Of a stretch of 19,229 nucleotides of DNA, positions 1-7,310 are shown piece by piece. Position numbers and translations under genes: made by a program. The stretch spans positions 1 to 19,229 of the forward strand of contig CAIXUF010000628.1 of assembly GCA_903922535.1 (NCBI GenBank), read 5' to 3'. Origin of the DNA: Candidatus Hydrogenedentota bacterium. Its GTDB lineage: Bacteria > Hydrogenedentota > Hydrogenedentia > Hydrogenedentiales > CAITNO01. Each line of letters opens with the position of its first letter. The stretch's first letter is position 1. The notes below the pieces were generated by a model, which saw nothing but the letters and a program-made list of their open reading frames with translations, was not told where the DNA came from and did no database searches.

Positions 1-1600
1 GCATCCGCGGCCATCACCGGCGCGGGGCTCACGGTGGGCGCCGTCACACAGGCGTACAGCGCGACCGTGGCCGTTGACTCTGTCATCAGCCAGTCGCCCG
101 CAGCCGGCACGCCGGCGAGTCCCGGCACGGCCGTGGCGCTGACCGTCTCCAAGGGCCCGCAGCCCGTGGCCGTGCCCGGCCTGGTGGGCCAGGTGCAGGC
201 AACGGCGAATACGGTCCTTCTCGGAGCGGGTCTCACGGTGGGCACCGTCACGCAGGCGTACAGCGCGACGGTGGCCTCCGGTTTGGTCATCAGTCAGTCG
301 CCCGCGTCCGGCACCATGGTGAACCCCGGCACGGCCGTGGCGCTGACCGTCTCCAAGGGTCCGCAGTCCGTGGCCGTGCCCGATGTGACGGGCGAATCCC
401 AGTCGGACGCGGCCACTGCCATCACCGGCGCCGGTCTCACGGTGGGCGTCATCACGCCGGCGTACAGCGCGGCCGTGGAGGCCGGCGAAATCATCAGCCA
501 GTTGCCCGCGGCGGGCGCAGTGGTGAACGCCGGCACGGCCGTGGCGCTGACCGTGTCCCAGGGGCCGCAGCCCGTAATTGTGCCCGACGTGGCGGGCCTG
601 GCCCAGTCGGCCGCGGGCACAGCCATTGTGGGCGGCGGACTCACGGTGGGCGTCATCACGCAGGCCTACAGCGCGACGGTGGCGTCCGGATCGGTCATCA
701 GCCAGTCGCCCACGGCGGGCACGATGGCCAGTCCCGGCACGGCCGTGGCGCTTACCGTCTCCAAGGGCCCGCAGCCCGCAACGGTGCCCAACGTGGCCGG
801 CCTGACCCAGACGGCGGCGGGTGCCGCCATCACCGGTGCGGGTCTCTCTGTCGGCACCATCACGCAGGCGTACAGCACCACCGTGGCGTCCGGCGACGTC
901 ATTAGCCAGACGCCCGCGGCGGGGACGTCGGCGGCCCCCGGCTCCGCCGTGGCGCTGACCATATCCGGGGGCGTGCGCCCGAAGACCGTGCCCAATGTGG
1001 TCGGCAAAACACAAGCGGCGGCATCCACCACCCTCGTCGGCGCGGATCTCACGGTGGGCATCGTCACATACGCGTACAGCCCGGAGGTGGCGTCCGGTTT
1101 GATCATCGACCAGACCCCCGAGGCGGGCACTTCAGTGAGCCCCGGCTCCGCCGTGGCGCTGACCGTTTCACAGGGTCCGCAGCCGGTGACTGTGCCTGAC
1201 GTGACGGGCCAGAACGAGTCGGCCGCGACTGCGGCCATCGTGGGCGCGGACCTCACGGTGGGCGTCATCACGGGAGAGTACAGCGCGACCGTGGCCTCCG
1301 GCGACGTCATCAGCCAGACGCCCACTTCCGGCACGCTGGTGAGCCCCGGTTCCGTCGTGACGCTGATCGTCTCTGACGGCCCGCCCGTGACGGTTCCCGA
1401 CGTCACCGGCCTGGCGCAGGCGGCGGCATTCACCGCCATCACCGGCGCGGGACTCACGGCGGGCGCCATCACGCAGACGCACAGCGCCGTCGCGGACTAC
1501 GGACTGGTCATCAGCCAGACCCCCGCTGCGGGCGCGGCCGTGGGCCCTGGCACGGACGTGGCGCTGACCGTCTCTGATGGTCCGCCGCCCGCAACCGTCT
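1..1600 (+). repeat. tandem PASTA-coding repeats, period about 201-207 bp
   Basis: The VP motif recurs near bases 175, 376, 581, 785, 989, 1193 and 1393. Phrases such as the ACGGTGGGC and CAGGCGTACAGCGCGAC segments are almost unchanged between units. The similarity is at DNA level as well as protein level, which suggests recent duplication or gene conversion. Confidence 0.85.
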
Positions 1601-2331
1601 CTCTTCCCGGAGGCGTGCCGTTGGAACTGGTGCCAATCCCGGGCTGGACGTTCACGATGGGCAGCCCCAGCACGGAGCAGGGACGCAACTCGGATGAGGG
1701 ACCGCAGCATCAGGTGGCCCTGAGCGGGTACTGGATGGGCGTGTACCCGGTTACCCAGGCGCAATGGAAGGCGGTGATGGGCGGCAACCCCTCCTTTTTC
1801 CAGGGCGCAAATGTGGGCGGGGAGAACACGGACAACCGCCCCGTGGAGCAGGTCACCTGGAATGACTGCCAGTCGTTTGTCACAGCACTGAATGCCCACA
1901 TTACGGCAACAAGCCAGGGGTCGGCAACGTTCCGCCTTCCGACGGAGGCGGAGTGGGAATTCGGGTGCCGCGCGGGGACAACGACCCGGTTCTATTGGGG
2001 GGATGACCCGGACAGTACTGCCATTGGCGACTATGCGTGGTATTACAACAGCAGTGGAAATGAGACGCACGACGTGGGGTTGTTGTTGGCCAATGCGTGG
2101 GGTCTCTACGACATGAGCGGGAACGTGTGGGAATGGTGCCAGGACTGGTATGGAGCCTATTCGGGGGGCGCGCAGACAAATCCGACGGGGCCTGCCTCCG
2201 GCTCATACCGGGTGCAACGAGGCGGCGCCTGGAACAGCTTCATCGAGCTCTGCCGTTCGGCGTACCGCAACAGCCCCCCCCCGGCTGATGCCAACTACCT
2301 CAACGGGTTTCGTGTTGCGCGGACTCCATAA
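1..2331 (+). CDS. PASTA-repeat protein with C-terminal SUMF1/FGE-like domain (5' partial)
   Basis: The frame is open from the first base, so the start and any signal peptide lie outside the window; 776 residues are visible. One truncated and seven complete PASTA units of about 67-69 residues fill residues 1 to about 535, each opening with a VPxVxG-like motif and ending in an ALTVSxGP-like strand. Residues about 537-776 form a SUMF1/formylglycine-generating-enzyme-like domain: FTMGSP near its start, RLPTEAEWEF, a YDMSGNVWEWCQDW motif, and a final RGGAW...GFRVAR. In true FGE two active-site cysteines lie in the RGGSFLC...C segment. Here the first is Ser746 and only the second (Cys751) is kept, so sulfatase activation is unlikely and a binding or structural role is more plausible. 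PASTA domains usually bind muropeptides, so an envelope location is inferred. The gene converges on the Kelch gene. The sister gene at 4568 has the same architecture. Confidence 0.9.
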   Translation, partial: ASAAITGAGLTVGAVTQAYSATVAVDSVISQSPAAGTPASPGTAVALTVSKGPQPVAVPGLVGQVQATANTVLLGAGLTVGTVTQAYSATVASGLVISQSPASGTMVNPGTAVALTVSKGPQSVAVPDVTGESQSDAATAITGAGLTVGVITPAYSAAVEAGEIISQLPAAGAVVNAGTAVALTVSQGPQPVIVPDVAGLAQSAAGTAIVGGGLTVGVITQAYSATVASGSVISQSPTAGTMASPGTAVALTVSKGPQPATVPNVAGLTQTAAGAAITGAGLSVGTITQAYSTTVASGDVISQTPAAGTSAAPGSAVALTISGGVRPKTVPNVVGKTQAAASTTLVGADLTVGIVTYAYSPEVASGLIIDQTPEAGTSVSPGSAVALTVSQGPQPVTVPDVTGQNESAATAAIVGADLTVGVITGEYSATVASGDVISQTPTSGTLVSPGSVVTLIVSDGPPVTVPDVTGLAQAAAFTAITGAGLTAGAITQTHSAVADYGLVISQTPAAGAAVGPGTDVALTVSDGPPPATVSLPGGVPLELVPIPGWTFTMGSPSTEQGRNSDEGPQHQVALSGYWMGVYPVTQAQWKAVMGGNPSFFQGANVGGENTDNRPVEQVTWNDCQSFVTALNAHITATSQGSATFRLPTEAEWEFGCRAGTTTRFYWGDDPDSTAIGDYAWYYNSSGNETHDVGLLLANAWGLYDMSGNVWEWCQDWYGAYSGGAQTNPTGPASGSYRVQRGGAWNSFIELCRSAYRNSPPPADANYLNGFRVARTP

Positions 2332-2381
2332 CACGGGACTGAATCTGTCGCGTTGCGCCCGCTCTTTTCACATTCCCCCAT

Positions 2382-2404
2382 GGGCGGCGCAAACGGCCCC
2401 GCCC
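2382..2404. terminator. weak hairpin between converging genes
   Basis: GGGCGG (2382-2387) pairs with CCGCCC (2399-2404) across an 11-nt loop in the 86-bp gap between two converging stops. No T-run follows on either strand, so terminator function is only a possibility. Confidence 0.25.
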
Positions 2405-2417
2405 GTCCGTTGCCATG

Positions 2418-3836
2418 TCACCGGTCGTAACCCGCGCTGTGCCAGACGTCGTTGTAGGCCGTGGAGATCGTGAGCGTCTGTCTTCCGCCGAGGACCCACA
2501 GCGCGTTGTCAAAAACTGCCGTCGCATGGAACCCGCGGACGGACCAGTCGGCGTTCGCCGTGGCTTGGTGCCACGCCGCGCCGTCGGAGGTCCACCACAC
2601 GTCGTTCATGGAGGTGGTGGTGTCGGACATTCCGCCGAGAACCCACAACTTGTCGTCGAACACCGCCGCCGTGTGGGCCCCGCGCGGCAGCCAATTGGCG
2701 TGCGCTGTGGCCCGGGTCCAGGCGATTCCGTCGGATGACCACCAGGCGTCATTCTTGAGGTAGGATCCGCCGGACAGCATTCCGCCAAGGACCCACAGCT
2801 TGCCGTTGAACGCCGCCACAGCGGCGCCGCGGGCAGACCAGTCGGCGTTCGCCGTGGCCTGGTGCCACGTCGCGCCGTCGGACGACCACCACACGTCATT
2901 CTTGGCGGAGAGACTGGGACCCAGACCACCGAGGACCCACAGCTTGTCGTCGAACACCGCCACAGCGGTGCCGCGGGCTGACCAGTCGGCGTTCGCTGTG
3001 GCCTGGTGCCATGCCGCGCCGTCGGACGACCACCACACGTCGTTATAGAAAGTCGTGTTGAAGCGCAGGGCGTTCCCGTCGGCACCGCCGAGGATCCACA
3101 GTTTGTTGTCGAACACGGCTGTCGTGGTCATTCGCGGCGACCACCCGGCACTCGCCGTGGCTTGCTGCCATGCCGCGCCGTCGTACGACCACCATACATC
3201 GTTCCAAACAGTCCAGCCGTCGGGCGGCGGCCCGTTCCCGCCGAGGACCCACAACTTGCCGTCGAACGCGGCCGCTGAGGTGATTCGCGGCGACCAGCCG
3301 GCGTTCGCCGTGGCTTCGCCCCACATGCTTCCCTCGGCCGCACCCTCCGGGCCGTCCGACACAATCAGCGCGACGGCCGTTCCAGGAACCACGCTTGCGC
3401 CCGCCTCCGGCGTTTGCGAGATGACGCAACCCCACGGGACCGTGGCGCTGTGCTGCCGTGTAACCCCGCCGACGGAAAGGCCGGCCTCGGTGATTGCCGT
3501 CACCGCTTCGGCCTGCGTCTGGCCGGCGGCGTTGGGGACAGTCACGGGCTGCGGACCCTCCGACACGGTGAGCAGGATCGGCGTGCCCGGCGAGACGCTT
3601 TCACCCGCCGCCGGGACCTGGGAGAGGACGCTGCCCGGAGCGACGGTGGCACTGTACGCCTGTGTGACCGTTCCGACAGCAAGGTCCGCGCCGGTGATCG
3701 CGGCGGATGCCGCGGCCTGCGGCATGCCCGCAACATCCGGAACCGTCACCAGTGGCTTCGCGCACCCGGCCAGAAGAAACGCCAGCACGGGCAGCAGTGC
3801 AACCGTGACAAGATTTCGCAGCATCCTGAAGGTCAT
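2418..3836 (-). CDS. PASTA-Kelch lipoprotein
   Basis: This 472-aa protein begins with a lipoprotein signal peptide: basic N-terminus, hydrophobic stretch, then the lipobox LLAGC with Cys25. Two PASTA domains follow (about residues 30-94 and 98-162). Residues about 170-472 hold six Kelch-type repeats of about 47-53 residues. Each contains a FDxKLWVLGG strand and an NDVWWSSDGAAW segment, as expected for a six-bladed beta-propeller; the last unit ends at NDVWHSAGYDR. The reading frame stays open to 4223, but the start at 3836 is preferred because it places the signal peptide at the N-terminus and lies about 28 bp below a good promoter (3871-3899). ATG at 3824 is a possible alternative. The likely role is an outer-membrane or periplasmic binding/scaffold protein that contacts peptidoglycan or glycans. 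No catalytic residues were recognised. It is divergent from the PASTA-SUMF1 gene at 4568. Confidence 0.85.
   Translation of the reverse strand: MTFRMLRNLVTVALLPVLAFLLAGCAKPLVTVPDVAGMPQAAASAAITGADLAVGTVTQAYSATVAPGSVLSQVPAAGESVSPGTPILLTVSEGPQPVTVPNAAGQTQAEAVTAITEAGLSVGGVTRQHSATVPWGCVISQTPEAGASVVPGTAVALIVSDGPEGAAEGSMWGEATANAGWSPRITSAAAFDGKLWVLGGNGPPPDGWTVWNDVWWSYDGAAWQQATASAGWSPRMTTTAVFDNKLWILGGADGNALRFNTTFYNDVWWSSDGAAWHQATANADWSARGTAVAVFDDKLWVLGGLGPSLSAKNDVWWSSDGATWHQATANADWSARGAAVAAFNGKLWVLGGMLSGGSYLKNDAWWSSDGIAWTRATAHANWLPRGAHTAAVFDDKLWVLGGMSDTTTSMNDVWWTSDGAAWHQATANADWSVRGFHATAVFDNALWVLGGRQTLTISTAYNDVWHSAGYDR
2440..3320 (-). repeat. tandem Kelch-coding repeats, period about 141-159 bp
   Basis: The segment encoding KLWVLGG recurs near 2500, 2645, 2800, 2940, 3100 and 3250 on the minus strand. 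Conserved blocks for the WHQATANADWS phrase lie between these copies. Close nucleotide identity between units suggests recent internal duplication. Confidence 0.8.
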
Positions 3837-3870
3837 GATATGCCCGCCTATTGCGTGAGGACATCCTCGA

Positions 3871-3899
3871 ATTCTAATCGCGTCGCCGTTCCCTGTCAA
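3871..3899 (-). promoter_or_regulatory. sigma70-type promoter of the PASTA-Kelch gene
   Basis: On the minus strand, a perfect -35 TTGACA (3894-3899) is followed by a 17-nt spacer and the -10 TAGAAT (3871-3876, five of six). Transcription would start near 3864 and give a leader of about 28 nt before ATG 3836. Confidence 0.75.
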
Positions 3900-4125
3900 A
3901 CGATCCAAAGTGCGGCCGGACACCACGCAGCTTAATACAGTCGAACCGTCGGACTCCAACGGAATCTCGACCCTTTCTTGGGCCTTCAGCAACCGCGGGG
4001 AAACGGACCTTGTCATGTCGGGCGGGCGCATTCGGCCCGTCGTGGAGAACTGCGATGCAACGCAGGGTGTGTTGCGCCGGGGGAGTTCGCTTGGCGGACC
4101 GGATGGGCCGCAATTTTCCGACATA

Positions 4126-4163
4126 TTCCCGTTTTGGGAAGAAAAGGGGTCCCGCTTTGGGAC
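4126..4163. promoter_or_regulatory. twin short palindromes, possible operator
   Basis: TTCCC-GTTTT-GGGAA (4126-4140) and GTCCC-GCTTT-GGGAC (4149-4163) are two perfect 5-bp dyads with near-identical loops, spaced 23 bp centre to centre. They lie about 105 bp upstream of the +-strand promoter. A paired operator or two small hairpins are both possible. Confidence 0.35.
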
Positions 4164-4269
4164 AATTCCCGTGCGGAGTCCATCTCCCCTTTGCCGCAGG
4201 GCAAGCAAGAATGCATATAACAAGTTGTATTATAATGCCTTATGATTCCAAGAATCTGCCCGTGGCGAT

Positions 4270-4298
4270 TTGGCACGGCAAGTGCTTAAGCGTATATT
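4270..4298 (+). promoter_or_regulatory. sigma70-type promoter of the PASTA-SUMF1 lipoprotein gene
   Basis: TTGGCA (4270-4275) is followed by 17 nt and then TATATT (4293-4298). Transcription would start near 4305 and leave a leader of about 260 nt, long for a simple gene. Confidence 0.55.
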
Positions 4299-4451
4299 GG
4301 AACAACACGCGGAAGGGTCCTCCATAGTGCCTTTGGCGGTTCCGAAACGCATTGAGGCAGGTGTGGAACCGAAATCAGAAAGCCTCGGGGCACGAACGAT
4401 TGTGGAGGCCGGTGGAAACGGTCAGCCTTTCGTGGGAATTGTGGAATCAAA

Positions 4452-4571
4452 ATGCTGGCAGGTGCTGGATTCTCAGCGGGCGGTGTTTCCCTTGGTTTGA
4501 ATGCGGCAAGGGGCATCATCCGTGCCGGACATGTGGCGCGGGGACGCGCAGAAAGTGAGGTCTTACCATGA
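4452..4571 (+). CDS. possible 39-aa upstream ORF overlapping the PASTA-SUMF1 start
   Basis: An ATG at 4452 opens a 39-codon frame, beginning MLAGAGFSAGG, that ends at a TGA overlapping the ATG of the next gene (ATGA at 4568-4571). That overlap is typical of translational coupling. The Shine-Dalgarno is poor, the peptide resembles no family I know, and the downstream gene has its own GAGG 7 nt before its ATG, so the ORF may be chance. Confidence 0.25.
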   Translation: MLAGAGFSAGGVSLGLNAARGIIRAGHVARGRAESEVLP

Positions 4572-7093
4572 AAAGAACGTCATTGTTGACGATGACGGGG
4601 ATGTTGGCGCTGTGCCTTGTGCTTGCGGGGTGCCCGCTGCATCCGACAAGCGTGACCGTGCCCAACGTGGTGGCCCAAACGCAGGCGGCGGCATTCACGA
4701 CCATCATCGGCGCGGGCCTTGCGGTCGGCGCCATCACGCAGGCGTACAGCACAATCGTGATCCCCGGCTCGGTCGTCAGCCAGACACCCACCCCCGGCGC
4801 ACTCGTGAGTCCGGGCTCCGCCGTGGACCTGACCGTGTCACTGGGCTCGCAGCCCGCGACCGTGCCCGACGTGGCGGGCCAGACGCGGGAGGAGGCATAC
4901 ACGGCCATCGTCGGCGCGGGGCTCAGGGTCGGCACCATCACGCGGATGTACAGTTCGACCGTGCCCTCCGACTCGGTCATCAGCCAGTCGCCCGCAGCGG
5001 GAACGTCCGTGAACCCCGGCTCCCCGGTGGCCCTGGTGCTTTCGCAGGGTCCGCAGCCCGTGACGGTGACCGTGCCCAATGTGACGGGCCTGCCGCAAAC
5101 GGCGGCGGGTGCAACCCTTCTCGGCGCGGGCCTCACGGTCGGCACCGTCGCGCAGGCGTACAGTTCAACCGTGCCCTCCGGCTCGGTCATCGGCCAATCG
5201 CCCGCCGCGGGAACCTCCACAAGCCCCGGCTCGGCCGTGGCGCTGGTGGTCTCACAGGGCCCCCAACCCGTGATCGTGCCCGACGTGGCGGGCATGACGC
5301 AGGTTGCCGCGGACGCGGTCATCACCCATGCGCTGCTCACGGTCGGTGCGGCGACACAAATGTACAGCGCGACCGTGGCATCCGGTTCGGTCATCAGCCA
5401 GAACCCCACACCCGGTGTTCTGGTGAATCCCGGCTCCGCCGTGGCCCTGATGGTCTCGCAGGGCCCGGAGCCTGTGCCCGTGCCCTACGTGGTGGGCATG
5501 ACGCAGGTTGCGGCGGACACGGTCATCACCAACGCGCTGCTCGCGCTGGGCACCGTGACACAAATGTACAGTCTGAGCGTCGCCTCCGGTTCCGTCATCA
5601 GCCAGAACCCCGTTGCAGGCGTGGGCGTCTTGCCGGGCACCGAGGTGAACCTGGAGGTGTCTAGAGGGCCGGTGTTCGTGCCCTACGTGGTGGGCATGAC
5701 GCTGCCTGCGGCAAACACGGTCATCACCAATGCATTGCTTGCGCTCGGCACGATCACACAGGTTTACAGTTCGACCGTCGCCCCCGGCTCAGTCAGCAGC
5801 CAGTCGCCTGTGTCCGGCACGCCGGTCAGTCCCGGCTTTGCCGTGGCGCTGGCCGTCTCCGTTGGCCCGCCGGCCACCGTGCCCGATGTGGCCGGCATGA
5901 CGCTGACCGCCGCGCAAACGGCGCTCGCCGGCGCGCGGCTCACCACGGGCATGATCACGGAGGGATGCAGCGGCACGGTGCCCGCGGTCTCGGTCATCGG
6001 CCAAACCCCGGCGGCGGGCCAGCAGGTGACGCCGGGCAGTGCCGTGGCCCTGGGCGTGTCGACGGGTGAGACCTGCGATGTCGCCGTTGAGATGCTGCCG
6101 GTGTCGGCGGGGACCTTCACGATGGGCAACAGTGGCGTTGGCGACGATGCGGCGTATGGCAAATCGGATGAATTCCCGCCGCATCCGGTGACGCTCAGCG
6201 CGTACCAGATCGGCAAGTTCGAGGTGACGAACCAGCAGTACTGCGACATGCTGAACTGGGCACTGGCGCAGGGGTACCTTATGACCGGCGCGGGTGCCGA
6301 CTGGGCGGGCGCCGGCGACATCTACACGGGCGGTGAGTTGCAGGTCATCCTTGGGATCTCAAACAGAGAGTGCAACGTCCAGTACTCGGGCGGGGTGTTC
6401 TCGCCGAAGACACGGGCGGGCAAGCCGAACAATACGAACTACTCCATGGACACGCACCCGGTGGAGGAAGTGTCCTGGTATGGCGCGGCGGCGTTCTGCA
6501 ACTGGCTGAGCCAGACGCAGGGACTGACGCCCTGCTACGACATGACCACGGACTACTGGCCGCTGACGGTGGAGCCGCCAACGCCGGGCGGGTACCGGCT
6601 GCCGACCGAGGCCGAGTGGGAGCGCGCCGCGGCGTGGGACGGTTCCATGCACTGGATTTATGGGTTCACGTCGGACACGCTGACGGGAAGAACCCGGTGC
6701 AACTGGGGGCGTATCAGCCCGCTTGGCCTGGCCGGGACCAATGGCCGGATATTCTATTTTCCCTACACCTCTCCGGTGGGCTGGTTCGACGGGCTGAACA
6801 TCAGTCCGAACGGCAACGTGGACACCGTGAACAGTGTGAGTCCGGTGGGCGCCTATGACATGAGCGGGAACGCCGCCGAGTGGTGCGGCGACTGGTGGGG
6901 CGGCTATGGTTCAGCCGCACAGACAAACCCGACGGGGGCGGATGCTCCGTCGGAACTGCCCCGCGTGTGCCGGGGCGGCGGCTGGGACTACAGCTTCGAC
7001 GCTTGCCGGTCCGCATGTCGCGGCAACAGCGCCCCGACGACCATGAACGACGACATCGGCTTCCGCCTTGCCAGGTCGGTGGCGTCAGAATAG
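4568..7093 (+). CDS. PASTA-SUMF1 lipoprotein
   Basis: This 841-aa protein starts at ATG 4568 with GAGG (4557-4560) 7 nt upstream. A lipoprotein signal follows, with lipobox LAGC and Cys22. Seven PASTA units span about residues 29-500, each opening with VPNV, VPDV or VPYV. The SUMF1/FGE-like domain runs from about 505 to 841, with FTMGNS, FEVTNQQYCDML, RLPTEAEWERAAAWD, YDMSGNAAEWCGDWW and a final RGGGWDY...GFRLAR. As in the partial paralogue, the first FGE catalytic cysteine is replaced (Tyr808) and only Cys813 remains. FGE activity is therefore doubtful; a binding or structural role, as in other SUMF1-family surface proteins, is more likely. The lipid anchor and PASTA units suggest a peptidoglycan-facing envelope protein. 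A strong hairpin follows at 7147-7174. Confidence 0.9.
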   Translation: MKRTSLLTMTGMLALCLVLAGCPLHPTSVTVPNVVAQTQAAAFTTIIGAGLAVGAITQAYSTIVIPGSVVSQTPTPGALVSPGSAVDLTVSLGSQPATVPDVAGQTREEAYTAIVGAGLRVGTITRMYSSTVPSDSVISQSPAAGTSVNPGSPVALVLSQGPQPVTVTVPNVTGLPQTAAGATLLGAGLTVGTVAQAYSSTVPSGSVIGQSPAAGTSTSPGSAVALVVSQGPQPVIVPDVAGMTQVAADAVITHALLTVGAATQMYSATVASGSVISQNPTPGVLVNPGSAVALMVSQGPEPVPVPYVVGMTQVAADTVITNALLALGTVTQMYSLSVASGSVISQNPVAGVGVLPGTEVNLEVSRGPVFVPYVVGMTLPAANTVITNALLALGTITQVYSSTVAPGSVSSQSPVSGTPVSPGFAVALAVSVGPPATVPDVAGMTLTAAQTALAGARLTTGMITEGCSGTVPAVSVIGQTPAAGQQVTPGSAVALGVSTGETCDVAVEMLPVSAGTFTMGNSGVGDDAAYGKSDEFPPHPVTLSAYQIGKFEVTNQQYCDMLNWALAQGYLMTGAGADWAGAGDIYTGGELQVILGISNRECNVQYSGGVFSPKTRAGKPNNTNYSMDTHPVEEVSWYGAAAFCNWLSQTQGLTPCYDMTTDYWPLTVEPPTPGGYRLPTEAEWERAAAWDGSMHWIYGFTSDTLTGRTRCNWGRISPLGLAGTNGRIFYFPYTSPVGWFDGLNISPNGNVDTVNSVSPVGAYDMSGNAAEWCGDWWGGYGSAAQTNPTGADAPSELPRVCRGGGWDYSFDACRSACRGNSAPTTMNDDIGFRLARSVASE
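4650..6070 (+). repeat. tandem PASTA-coding repeats
   Basis: Seven units of about 200 bp carry the same conserved nucleotide phrases as the array at 1-1600. The later units (about 5270-5760) share an ATGACGCAGGTTGC block and a following ATCACCAAC/ATCACCCAT segment, which points to a younger sub-duplication within the array. Confidence 0.8.
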
Positions 7094-7146
7094 CGACACT
7101 GCTTTGTGAAAAGGAGCGCGGCCAGGTTTGCGCCGCGGGCCTGAGA

Positions 7147-7174
7147 ACGCGGCCCCCGACAACGGGGGCCGCGT
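7147..7174 (+). terminator. strong hairpin terminator candidate
   Basis: ACGCGGCCCCCG (7147-7158), loop ACAA, then CGGGGGCCGCGT (7163-7174) form a perfect 12-bp stem with a tetraloop. It lies 53 bp after the PASTA-SUMF1 stop and is followed by CATATTT. The T-run is weak. The hairpin sits between converging genes and could act in both directions. Confidence 0.7.
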
Positions 7175-7310
7175 CATATTTCACCGGTTCAGCGTGGGCA
7201 GGGCACAAAGCAACCCTTGATTTGCAGTGACGGGTTGTGGCACCGACAAGATCATCGGACCTCGCGCGGCCCAAAACCGCCTGCAGGGCGACACCACCAC
7301 GGCTAACACA

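Larger units (their letters stand above)
3837..4567. other. 731-bp divergent intergenic region
   Basis: No convincing gene was found here. It contains a promoter for the Kelch lipoprotein (3871-3899, -), twin short palindromes (4126-4140 and 4149-4163), an isolated TATAAT (4231-4236, +), a promoter for the PASTA-SUMF1 gene (4270-4298, +), and an about 260-nt transcribed leader. A possible 39-codon ORF (4452-4571) occupies the end of the leader. I compared the leader with common riboswitch cores (cobalamin, c-di-GMP) by eye and saw no match. Confidence 0.6.

Noticed and set aside
294..2070. Long antisense open frames across the first PASTA array (294-659, 666-1472, 1168-2070).
   Set aside because: They run opposite a clear PASTA-SUMF1 gene, have repetitive low-complexity translations, and arise from the GC-rich repeat; no ribosome sites or known motifs.
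2440..3320. Regular about 150-bp repeats considered as a CRISPR or satellite.
   Set aside because: The period and content match Kelch units in frame; there are no short identical repeats with unique spacers.
3837..4223. N-terminal extension of the PASTA-Kelch protein up to 4223.
   Set aside because: It would bury the signal peptide 129 residues inside the protein and place the start upstream of the strong promoter at 3871-3899.
4231..4236. Perfect TATAAT as a promoter for the PASTA-SUMF1 gene.
   Set aside because: No -35 element at 16-18 nt and no extended -10 TG; the pair at 4270-4298 is better placed. It remains possible as a minor start.
4501..5664. 387-aa and antisense 297-aa frames over the start of the PASTA-SUMF1 gene.
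   Set aside because: Shadow frames of the repeat array with Arg/Gly/His-rich nonsense translations.
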